Shown here: positions 57,913 through 64,000 of the stretch, piece after piece
Position numbering within the stretch: the first letter of the stretch is position 1
How the letters are laid out: the number at the start of each line of letters is the position of its first letter
Assembly (NCBI RefSeq): GCF_025666195.1
Contig: NZ_CP102592.1
Location: 620,001 to 684,000 of the forward strand
Direction: 5' to 3'
DNA length: 64,000 nt
Source of the DNA: Xanthomonas sp. CFBP 8443
Lineage (GTDB): Bacteria; Pseudomonadota; Gammaproteobacteria; Xanthomonadales; Xanthomonadaceae
Program-made: the position numbers and the translations under genes
Notes under the pieces: generated by a model
Databases searched by the model: none
What the model was told of the DNA's origin: nothing
What the model saw: the letters and a program-made list of their open reading frames with translations, nothing else

Positions 57913-58022
57913 CTTCGGGACCGGGGACCGGGGACCAGGGACCGGAAAGAGCAGGAGCCAAGCGCGGTGCGCTTTTTTGGCTTTTGCCTTTCCCGGTCCC
58001 CGGTCCCTGGTCCCCGGTCCCG
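57913..58022. repeat. inverted (GGGACCG)n heptamer arrays in the accB-accC gap
   Basis: Left array of about four GGGACCG-type units (one reads GGGACCA) at 57918-57945 and a complementary array of CGGTCCC units at ~57991-58021. The intervening 45 bp holds GCGC..GCGC and a TTTTTT tract. The arrays could form a long stem. The heptamer shares GGGAC with the GGGACTC arrays elsewhere. Confidence 0.8.
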
Positions 58023-58027
58023 GCGGC

Positions 58028-58507
58028 TCAGCCAATCACGAACAACGGCTGATCGAACTCCACCGGCACGCCGCTCTCGCTGAGGATCGCGACGATGGTG
58101 CCGGAGACGTCGGCTTCGATCGGGTTGAACATCTTCATCGCCTCGATGATCGCCAGGGTCTCGCCGGCCTTCACCGCCTGGCCGACGCTGACGAACGCCG
58201 GCTTGTCCGGCGACGGCGAGGTGTAGAAGGTGCCGACCATCGGCGCGCGCAGCACGTGGCCCTCGGGCAGGGCGTTGCCGGGCTTGGCGGTGCCGCCGGT
58301 GGAGGCCTCGGTGGGCGAGCTCATCGGCATCGGCGCGGCCGCCGGCGGCGCGGCGGGGGCCGGCGCGGCGTACTGCGGGGCGCTGGCCATCATGCCCGTG
58401 GGCGTGCGCGCCAGGCGCACGCTTTCCTCGCCTTCCTTGATCTCGATCTCGGCGAGATTGGATTCTTCCAGCAGGTCGATCAGCTTCTTGATTTTACGGA
58501 GATCCAT
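58028..58507 (-). CDS. accB: acetyl-CoA carboxylase biotin carboxyl carrier protein
   Basis: 159 aa. N-terminal helix [22 protein letters not shown], a Pro/Ala linker, and the biotinyl domain with the biotinylated Lys in [13 protein letters not shown] near residue 125. Upstream partner of accC. Confidence 0.97.
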   Translation of the reverse strand: MDLRKIKKLIDLLEESNLAEIEIKEGEESVRLARTPTGMMASAPQYAAPAPAAPPAAAPMPMSSPTEASTGGTAKPGNALPEGHVLRAPMVGTFYTSPSPDKPAFVSVGQAVKAGETLAIIEAMKMFNPIEADVSGTIVAILSESGVPVEFDQPLFVIG

Positions 58508-58600
58508 AACGGCCTCTTGAGGTGAATCGGGGAAAGACCGGGCACGCGGCCCGGCGAACTCGAAAAGAAGGGGCGCCGCGCGCTGCAGGCGGGGTGCGGC

Positions 58601-59047
58601 TCATGCGCTGGTCCCCAGCCGGGCCAGCGCCGCGTCCATCGCATAGCGGTAGCTGTCGGCGCCGAAGCCGCAGATCACGCCGACCGCGTGGTCGCTGAAA
58701 TAGCTGTGGTGGCGGAACGGCTCGCGGCTGTGCGGGTTGGACAGGTGGATCTCGATGAACGGGAGCGCCACCGCCGCCAGCGCGTCGCGCAGAGCCACCG
58801 AGGTGTGGGTGAACGCAGCCGGGTTGATCAGGATGAAGGCGGTGCCGTCGCCACGCGCGGCCTGCACCCGTTCCACCAGCACGTGTTCGGCGTTGGACTG
58901 CAGGCTGTCGAGCTGGTGTCCTGCTGCGCTGGCCTGGGCCAGCAGCGCCGCATCGATCTGCGCCAGTGTCGCGTGCCCATAGACCCCCGGCTCGCGGGTG
59001 CCGAGCAGGTTGAGGTTGGGGCCGTGCAGCAGCAGCAGTCGCGCCAT
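58601..59047 (-). CDS. aroQ: type II 3-dehydroquinate dehydratase
   Basis: 148 aa. [20 protein letters not shown] (with the active-site Tyr), [40 protein letters not shown] (catalytic His) and ICGFGADSY. Third step of the shikimate pathway. ATG 59047 gives the family start; an open frame to 59122 (MRNFAELDS...) overlaps a 33-bp repeat. 93 nt upstream of accB on the same strand. Confidence 0.96.
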   Translation of the reverse strand: MARLLLLHGPNLNLLGTREPGVYGHATLAQIDAALLAQASAAGHQLDSLQSNAEHVLVERVQAARGDGTAFILINPAAFTHTSVALRDALAAVALPFIEIHLSNPHSREPFRHHSYFSDHAVGVICGFGADSYRYAMDAALARLGTSA

Positions 59048-59360
59048 GGAGGACAAAGCAGCGGAAAGGGCGGCAGTCTGCGCGAAGCCGGCATTACTGT
59101 CCAGTTCGGCGAAGTTGCGCATGTTTTAAACGGATGTTTGGTTCTGCGGCCTATGCACCGGGGCGACTTGGCACGCAAGCTATGGATCGTCCCTGCCGTC
59201 GCTCATCCTGTCCCAGCGCAGCGATCGAACCGGCGAGGAGGGAAGACGATGTGCCGCGCCAGGTCGCGGGAAGGTGAAGCGCGATGCTGCATGGCACTGC
59301 GCATTTCCGCCAGCCAGTGCTGAGGCGCGCGATCCGCACCGGCCGCCAGCCCCGCGGCGC
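59048..59360. other. gap between aroQ and the HxlR gene
   Basis: About 310 bases without a supported gene. It holds the left copy of the 33-bp direct repeat (59107-59139) and nothing else recognised. Confidence 0.45.
59107..59139. repeat. 33-bp direct repeat, left copy
   Basis: Begins CGGCGAAGTTGCG and ends AACGGATGTTT. It matches 62430-62462 at 30 of 33 positions (differences in CGCATG/CGATTG and AAAC/AGAC). It overlaps codons before the aroQ start; flanking sequences on both sides differ, so the repeat is bounded. Confidence 0.85.
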
Positions 59361-59684
59361 TCAACTGGCAGCCCGCGCCTTGAGCCACAGCCCGAATTCC
59401 TTCATCACCGCCACCACGGGCTCCAGGCGGCGACCGTCCTCGGTCAGCGCGTATTCGACCTTGACCGGCACGGTCGGATACACGGTGCGCTGGACCAGGC
59501 CCGCTTCTTCCAGGGCTCTCAGGTCCAGGGTCAGCATCCGTTGCGAGATCGCCGGAATGTCGCGCCGCAGGACGTTGAACCGCTTGGGCCCGTCCAGCAG
59601 GTACGACACCAGCAACAGCCGCCATCGTCCGCCCAGCAGGCGCATGGCCTCTTCCACGGAGCAGCCGGAAACGTTGTCTTTCAT
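59361..59684 (-). CDS. HxlR-family transcriptional regulator
   Basis: 107 aa winged-helix protein. CSVEEAMRLLGGRWRLLLVSYLLDGPKRFNVLRRDIPAISQRMLTLDLRALEEAGLVQR is the complete HxlR signature with the N-terminal Cys often used for redox or electrophile sensing. Divergent from a glutathione S-transferase gene, so it probably represses or activates that gene in response to electrophiles. Confidence 0.93.
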   Translation of the reverse strand: MKDNVSGCSVEEAMRLLGGRWRLLLVSYLLDGPKRFNVLRRDIPAISQRMLTLDLRALEEAGLVQRTVYPTVPVKVEYALTEDGRRLEPVVAVMKEFGLWLKARAAS

Positions 59685-59709
59685 CGCGGGTTCCTCGGCA
59701 CTCGTCGCT

Positions 59710-59728
59710 AGGTATAAATTATGTACCT
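59710..59728. promoter_or_regulatory. operator candidate between HxlR and GST genes
   Basis: AGGTA-TAAATTATG-TACCT inverted repeat (5-bp arms, extendable), in an AT-rich island (TATAAATTATGTACCTATACAACACTATAGTG) that stands out in this GC-rich region and probably holds the promoters of both genes. Confidence 0.55.
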
Positions 59729-59829
59729 ATACAACACTATAGTGCCTTCTTCCTTTTCTATACCCGGTTCCTAGAATGCAGCGGCCGCTCCGCCGAGACC
59801 GGCAGTCCCGCCTGTTTCTGGAGATCGCA

Positions 59830-60459
59830 ATGAAGCTGTACTACATCCCGGCCGCCTGCTCGCTCGCGGCGCATATCGTGCTGCACGAGCTCGGCCTCGC
59901 CGCGACCCTGGTGAAGGTCGACCACAGGACGCACCTGGCCGAGGATGGAGCGGATTTCCATCGGGTCAATGCACTGGGCTACGTGCCGGCGCTCGAACTC
60001 GACGACGGCAGCGTGCTGCGCGAAGGCCCCGCCATCGTCCAGTACCTGGGCGACCGCAAGCCGGAACTGGGCCTGGTGCCGCGCGATGGCAGCATGGAGC
60101 GCTATCGCCTCCAGGAGTGGCTGAACTTCCTGAGCACCGAGATCCACAAGGGCTTCATTCCCCTGCTGTATGCGCGGCTCGCCGGCCAGTACGTGGACAC
60201 CGCGCGGCCGAAGCTGGAGCAGCGCTTCGCCTGGATCGACGCGCAACTGGCCGATCGCCGGTTCCTGATGGGAGACGCCTTCACTGTCGCCGACGCCTAT
60301 CTGTACGCGTTGGTCGGCTGGGGGCAGGCGTCCTGGCTGACGTCGCACTACAAGGCCGACATCCACTTCGACGGCTTGCAGCATCTGGAAGCGTGGTACC
60401 GGCGCGTGCACGCGCGGCCTTCGGTGCAGCAGGCGCTGGGCGAAGAAGGGCTTCAGTAG
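59830..60459 (+). CDS. glutathione S-transferase
   Basis: 209 aa. MKLYYIPAACSLAAHIVLHELGL is the bacterial beta-class N-terminus with the CSLAAH motif (the residue-10 Cys that forms a mixed disulfide with glutathione), and the helical C-terminal domain contains ...DARFLMGDAFTVADAYLYAL-type DxFSxAD motif. The start is ATG 59830 with GGAG. Divergent from HxlR; likely detoxification of electrophiles. Confidence 0.93.
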   Translation: MKLYYIPAACSLAAHIVLHELGLAATLVKVDHRTHLAEDGADFHRVNALGYVPALELDDGSVLREGPAIVQYLGDRKPELGLVPRDGSMERYRLQEWLNFLSTEIHKGFIPLLYARLAGQYVDTARPKLEQRFAWIDAQLADRRFLMGDAFTVADAYLYALVGWGQASWLTSHYKADIHFDGLQHLEAWYRRVHARPSVQQALGEEGLQ

Positions 60460-60730
60460 GTCGACGTCGCGCCGGCGTGTGTGTGTCCTTGGTGTGTTTC
60501 CTGGGCAATGCGAGAAACGATCGCTGCGTACGGGCAATCGTGCATTTCCACGGCCACGCGCCGAGCGCGCGGACCCTGTTGCGAAGGCCCGCCGGACGCG
60601 GCTCATGTAGCAGGCGCATGTGCTGATGCCTGATCGGCATGCGCCGCAACGCGCGCATTAACCGGCGATTTACACCCGCGGCCGGCATCCCGGGCACAAA
60701 GGACGCCCCGACCGGCCAAGAGTGCGAGCC

Positions 60731-62125
60731 ATGCGAATTGCGATCATCGGCGCAGGATTCTGCGGCAACGTGCTGGCCGCAGAGCTGGCCCGCCAGGGAG
60801 CGGCCAGCCGCATCACCCTGGTCGGCGTGGCCGACACCTTCGGCCGCGGCATCGCCTACGGCGCGGCGCGGCCGGAACACCTGTTGAACGTGCGCGCCAA
60901 GGACCTGGGCGTGGACCCGCAGGATCCGGGCGGGTTCGCCGACGCCTTGCAGCTCGATGCCGCGCAGCGCTTGGAATTCCTGCCGCGGCTGCGCTATGGC
61001 CGCTACCTGGAGCAGCACCTGGACGCGGCGCTGGCCGCGTCGGCCGTCGAGGTGGCGCGGGTGACCGAGGAGGCGGTGGCGGTGGAGCGCGATCCGGACG
61101 GCTTCCGCATCTTCCTGGCCAACGGCGAGGACGTGGTCAGCGACGTGGTGGTACTGGCGATCGGCGCACTGCCGCCGGCGGCGCTGCCGGGCATCGGCCC
61201 GCGCCTGGCGGTGCACCGGCGCTACATCGGCTGGCCGTGGCAGGACGGGGTGCTGGACGAGGTGTCGCCGCAGGCGCGGCTGTTGCTGGTCGGCACCGGT
61301 CTGACCATGGCCGATGTCGCGCTGACCCTGCGCCGCCGCGGCCATCGCGGCCCGATCACCGCGTTGTCGCGGCGCGGCCTGGCGCCGCAGGCGCACCTGG
61401 CGGTGCCGGGCGCGCCGGTGACGCTGCCGCCGAGCGTGGCGCAGGCGCTGCGCCACCACGATCTGGCCGGCCTGGTGCGCAGCCTGCGCCAGCTGACCAC
61501 GGTGGTGGAAGACTGGCGCAGCGTGGTGGATGCGCTGCGCCCGCACCTGCAACCGTTCTGGCAGGGCCTGGCGCCGGCGGCGCGCGCGCGCTTCCTGCGC
61601 CACCTGCGTCCGTACTGGGAAGCGGCGCGGCATCGGCTGGCGCCGGCCGCGGCCAGCGCGTTGGCGCAGCTGCAGCAGCAGGGCCAGTTGCGCATCCGCG
61701 CCGGGCGCCTGCTGCGCGCGCGGCTGGGCGAACACGCGGTGGAGGCGGTGGTCCGCGATCGCGCCAGCAGCAGCGCGCGTACCGAAACCTTCGACGTGCT
61801 GATCCGCGCCACCGGGCTGGACACCGACGTCGCCCGCACCAGCCATCCGCTGGTCGCGTCGATGCGCGATGCCGGCCTACTGCAGGCCGATCCGCTGGGC
61901 CTGGGGCTGGTCGTCGACGCGCGCCTGCAGGTGCGCGACGGCAGCGGCCATCCGGTCCCCGGCCTGTACTGCCTGGGGCCGCTGCTGCGCGGCGTGCTGT
62001 GGGAGATCACCGCGGTGCCGGAACTGCGCGCGGGCGCGCAGCGCCTGGCCGCGGAGCTGGCGGCGCTGGGGCAGGCGCGGAGCGCAGGTGGCGGCGTCGG
62101 CGAGGCGCAGCGGCAAGCGCTTTAG
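60731..62125 (+). CDS. FAD/NAD(P)-binding oxidoreductase
   Basis: 464 aa. N-terminal dinucleotide-binding IAIIGAGFCGNVLAAELARQGA (GxGxxG), a second Rossmann segment LLLVGTGLTMADVALTL near residue 195, and the ARATGLDTD-type motif IRATGLDTDVA. It resembles FAD-NAD(P)-binding proteins of the pyr_redox 9/HpnW-like group, with unknown substrate. ATG 60731 has GCGAGCC upstream; GTG 60722 is an alternative. It follows a ~270-base gap after the GST. Confidence 0.85.
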   Translation: MRIAIIGAGFCGNVLAAELARQGAASRITLVGVADTFGRGIAYGAARPEHLLNVRAKDLGVDPQDPGGFADALQLDAAQRLEFLPRLRYGRYLEQHLDAALAASAVEVARVTEEAVAVERDPDGFRIFLANGEDVVSDVVVLAIGALPPAALPGIGPRLAVHRRYIGWPWQDGVLDEVSPQARLLLVGTGLTMADVALTLRRRGHRGPITALSRRGLAPQAHLAVPGAPVTLPPSVAQALRHHDLAGLVRSLRQLTTVVEDWRSVVDALRPHLQPFWQGLAPAARARFLRHLRPYWEAARHRLAPAAASALAQLQQQGQLRIRAGRLLRARLGEHAVEAVVRDRASSSARTETFDVLIRATGLDTDVARTSHPLVASMRDAGLLQADPLGLGLVVDARLQVRDGSGHPVPGLYCLGPLLRGVLWEITAVPELRAGAQRLAAELAALGQARSAGGGVGEAQRQAL

Positions 62126-62295
62126 CGGGACCCGATCGAGGCGAGGCCCGGTGTGGCCGCGGCTACTGTGGGAGCGACTGAAGTCGCTCCCACAATGATT
62201 AATGATTGCGGCCAGCGGACCGGACCGCCACCAGGCCGGATCAAGCGCGATCGCGCCGGTCGCCACCAAGGCCGTTCAAACAAGAAGCTGAAGCT
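62126..62295. other. gap after the FAD protein with a REP-like hairpin
   Basis: No gene is supported. It holds a perfect-looking hairpin TGTGGGAGCGACTGAAGTCGCTCCCACA at 62166-62194, a shortened relative of the GGAGCGGCTTCAGCC repeats. Confidence 0.6.
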
Positions 62296-62437
62296 TCAGT
62301 CCGATCGCGCCCAGTGCTCCGCTTCGCCCGGCGCGAACGGGCCGAGTTTCTGCTTGATGCGGCCGTCGGCGTCGATCGGCGCGCTGTACGGCATCAGGCT
62401 CTGGGCCTCGCCCAGGCGCACGCTGGCGTCGGCGAAG
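62296..62437 (-). pseudogene. truncated TlpA/thioredoxin-like gene fragment (3' end only)
   Basis: Minus strand. About 46 codons reading DASVRLGEAQSLMPYSAPID...KLGPFAPGEAEHWARSD then stop at 62296-62298. It aligns with the last third of the TlpA-like gene at 63539 (DASVRLGDTQGLLPYSVLI...KLGPFAPGEAERWARLP) with a codon deletion and several changes, and lacks the WCxxC active site. Upstream it runs straight into the 33-bp repeat, so the rest of the gene is missing. Confidence 0.85.
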
Positions 62438-62462
62438 TTGCGATTGTTTTAGACGGATGTTT
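62430..62462. repeat. 33-bp direct repeat, right copy
   Basis: Matches 59107-59139 at 30 of 33 positions and the same orientation. Lies at the broken end of the TlpA fragment, 3.3 kb from the left copy; the two enclose HxlR, GST, the FAD protein and the fragment. Confidence 0.85.
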
Positions 62463-62515
62463 CTTATGGCGGGCGCTGCCGCGGCGCGAAACGCGCCTGG
62501 GCGGCCGGCTCGCCC

Positions 62516-63070
62516 TCATCCGCCGGCGCCCGATTCGCGTCCCCGTGCCCGTCTGGCGAGCCACATGGCCGCCGGCCATGCGATGCGATGGGCCGCAGCG
62601 GAGATCCCCGCCACCACCAGGGCGATGATGCCTGGAAGCACCGAGCCGAACACGAACGTCATGCCGAGCACGAAACCGAAGCCGTACTCCGCGCGGTAGG
62701 CGGGCACCACGAGGCCCGAGGCCAATATCGCCAGAAACAGCGCCGACGCCGCTGGCTCGTTGCCGGCGACGAAGGCCGCCGACAGCGCCGCGCCCGCGGC
62801 GAGCGCGGCGACGAAAGCGGCCAGCGCGCGCGGCAGTGCCGAAGGGCTGGCGTGCGCCCTGCGGCAGACCGACCGGCCGGCCAGGGCGCCCAGCAGCGGA
62901 AGCACGATCAAGCCCCACCAGTTCGAAATCGCGGGCAGGTCGGCGCGGTCGAGCAAGTGATGGCTCTTGACCCCGCCGTGCGTGTATTCCCAGCCCAGGT
63001 GCAGTGCGGCCGCCGCGAGGGCAAGTCCCAGCGCGACCGGCATCAGCCAACGACGATCCTGTTTCGGCAT
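62516..63070 (-). CDS. hypothetical multi-pass membrane protein
   Basis: 184 aa with about five hydrophobic segments (WLMPVALGLALAAAALHLGWEYTHGG; SNWWGLIVLPLLGALAG; ALAAFVAALAAGAALSAAFVAG; the last two near the C-terminus) ending in a basic tail ARRARGRESGAGG. ATG 63070 (or 63076) is chosen because the upstream frame runs into repeat-like sequence. No family recognised. Confidence 0.72.
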   Translation of the reverse strand: MPKQDRRWLMPVALGLALAAAALHLGWEYTHGGVKSHHLLDRADLPAISNWWGLIVLPLLGALAGRSVCRRAHASPSALPRALAAFVAALAAGAALSAAFVAGNEPAASALFLAILASGLVVPAYRAEYGFGFVLGMTFVFGSVLPGIIALVVAGISAAAHRIAWPAAMWLARRARGRESGAGG

Positions 63071-63538
63071 TCCCATCCCCAGTGCGAGCAGCCGTCTTGG
63101 CCAGGTTGAACCGCTGCGGCCGCGCGTGGCGCGGGCGGCCGCTTTGTTCGATTCGATGGTAGGCCGTGCTTGAACGCACACAACGTGCTGGGCGGCATCG
63201 TGACTTCCAGCCCTTGGCCGCGGATTTCGCCCCCCGACCCTCACCCCAGCCCCTCTCGGGCGAGAGGCTTGTTGCTTGCCCATTGCTTGCCATGCGCCGC
63301 AGCGAGGGATCCCGCTCCGGTTCGGCCAGCCGTTCGGCGGCCGTCAAGCCAGCGCGGTGCGCCGCGTGCCCGGTGTGGCGAGCAAGCCTGGCTTCGCGAG
63401 CAGGATGGGCTTGGAGCGGCCGCGTTGACTACGCCGCCGCGAAGATGTCAGCAGTCGGTGTCGGATGCCGCGCCGTCTGCGCAAGCACGCGCGCGACGGC
63501 ACATGCGCAGGCCGCAGCATCGTTCCGGAAGATCGCGC
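63071..63538. other. gap before the TlpA gene
   Basis: About 470 bases with no supported gene. CCCCCCGACCCTCACCCCAG-CCCCTCTCGGGCGAGAGGC near 63228-63270 resembles one arm of a common xanthomonad intergenic repeat. The rest appears unstructured; long plus-strand frames here are shadows. Confidence 0.4.
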
Positions 63539-64000
63539 CTACGGCAGTCGCGCCCAGCGCTCCGCTTCGCCGGGCGCGAATGGGCCCAGCTTCTGCCGCA
63601 CGATGCGGCCGTCGGCGCCGATCAGCACGCTGTAGGGCAGCAGGCCCTGGGTGTCGCCCAGGCGCACGCTGGCGTCGGCCGGGCCGGGCGTTTCCAGCGC
63701 GATCGGGTAGGCGATCGGCACCCGTTGCAGGAAGGCGCGCACGTCCTCGGGGCGGTCCAGGGCGATGCCGAGCACCTGCAGGCCGTCGGCCGGCTGCGCC
63801 TGCGCCAGGCGGTCGAGCTCGGGCATCTCGCGCACGCACGGCTCGCACCAGCTGGCCCAGACGTTGACCAGCAGCGGGCGGCCACGGAACCGTTCCAGGG
63901 TCAGGCTGCCGCCGTCGAGCGTGGGCAGGCGCAGCGCCGGCGCCATGTCGCCGGGGCGGGCCGCGGCGACGCGTGCGGGTGCGGCGGGAGCAGTTGTCGC
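63539..64000 (-). CDS. TlpA-family thiol-disulfide oxidoreductase (5' end beyond the window)
   Basis: At least 153 aa, with the N-terminus outside the window; the frame is open to 64000 and an internal ATG at 63946 is not necessarily the start. VNVWASWCEPCVREMPELD carries the CxxC active site, and LLPYSVLIGADGRIV supplies the cis-Pro region. Members keep periplasmic thiols reduced for cytochrome c maturation or similar tasks. Parent-like copy of the fragment at 62296-62437. Confidence 0.9.
   Translation of the reverse strand, partial: ATTAPAAPARVAAARPGDMAPALRLPTLDGGSLTLERFRGRPLLVNVWASWCEPCVREMPELDRLAQAQPADGLQVLGIALDRPEDVRAFLQRVPIAYPIALETPGPADASVRLGDTQGLLPYSVLIGADGRIVRQKLGPFAPGEAERWARLP

Noticed and set aside
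59048..59122. Extended AroQ N-terminus (MRNFAELDS...)
   Set aside because: The type II dehydroquinases start at [11 protein letters not shown]; the extra codons overlap the 33-bp repeat.
63166..63867. 233-aa plus-strand ORF overlapping the TlpA gene
   Set aside because: It is antisense to TlpA, Arg/Ala-rich, and has no ribosome site or recognisable domain.

Overview
The window is about 70% GC, densely coded on both strands, and looks like chromosome of a Xanthomonas species or a very close relative in the Xanthomonadaceae. The evidence is a Clp-type CRP regulator with the characteristic sequence, a SpeD starting with GTG after an AGAGGA ribosome site, the aroQ-accB-accC-prmA-(DUF3426)-fis-purH-purD block, a Coq7-type ubiquinone hydroxylase, TonB-dependent receptors, and dispersed hairpin repeats built on GGAGCGGCTTCAGCC. 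It carries no prophage, transposase, CRISPR array or rRNA. Two tRNA genes are present.

Layout. 1-7.9 kb: the end of a serine hydrolase, then the tryptophan genes trpG, trpD and trpC with small unknown genes between them, a HAD hydrolase, a TauE-type transporter and clp. 8-12 kb: speD, a sugE/gdx guanidinium exporter with mini-ykkC (guanidine-II) type hairpins in front, coq7, and rplM-rpsI with a good promoter and terminator. 12.2-14.2 kb: tRNA-Gln and tRNA-Met (minus strand) followed by a run of strong hairpins, then rppH, an iron-regulated bfd-like gene and bacterioferritin. 14.4-18.9 kb: a hybrid histidine kinase coupled to a REC / degenerate GGDEF / degenerate EAL protein. 19-23.3 kb: a coiled-coil membrane protein, bactofilin, erpA, nudC and ampE. 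23.3-25.3 kb: five small membrane proteins, three of CD225/dispanin type and two of DUF2752. 25.4-36.5 kb: an MFS-acyltransferase fusion, a LysR/MFS divergent pair, a YccS-like FUSC protein, and two tandem TonB-dependent siderophore receptors behind a Fur-like box.

36.6-59 kb is a conserved housekeeping block on the minus strand (aroQ, accB, accC, prmA, DUF3426, fis, purH, purD) interrupted by accessory genes. The largest insert (41.2-49.2 kb) is a tightly coupled eight-gene plus-strand operon. It holds relatives of E. coli YnbA, YnbC, YnbD and YnbB, plus a second CDP-alcohol phosphotransferase, a PlsC-type acyltransferase, a Gly/Cys-tailed membrane protein and an unknown membrane protein. 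Together these look like a self-contained phospholipid head-group pathway of unknown product, and it is the best candidate here for an undescribed system. Smaller inserts are an XRE regulator with a divergent membrane protein, a pair of unknown secreted or membrane proteins, and a divergent SDR/AraC pair. Heptamer arrays (GGGACTC)n or (GGGACCG)n sit at several of these junctions.

59-64 kb: an HxlR/GST pair and a FAD-dependent protein lie between two copies of a 33-bp direct repeat. A truncated copy of a TlpA-like gene abuts the second repeat. The parent-like TlpA gene runs off the right end of the window.
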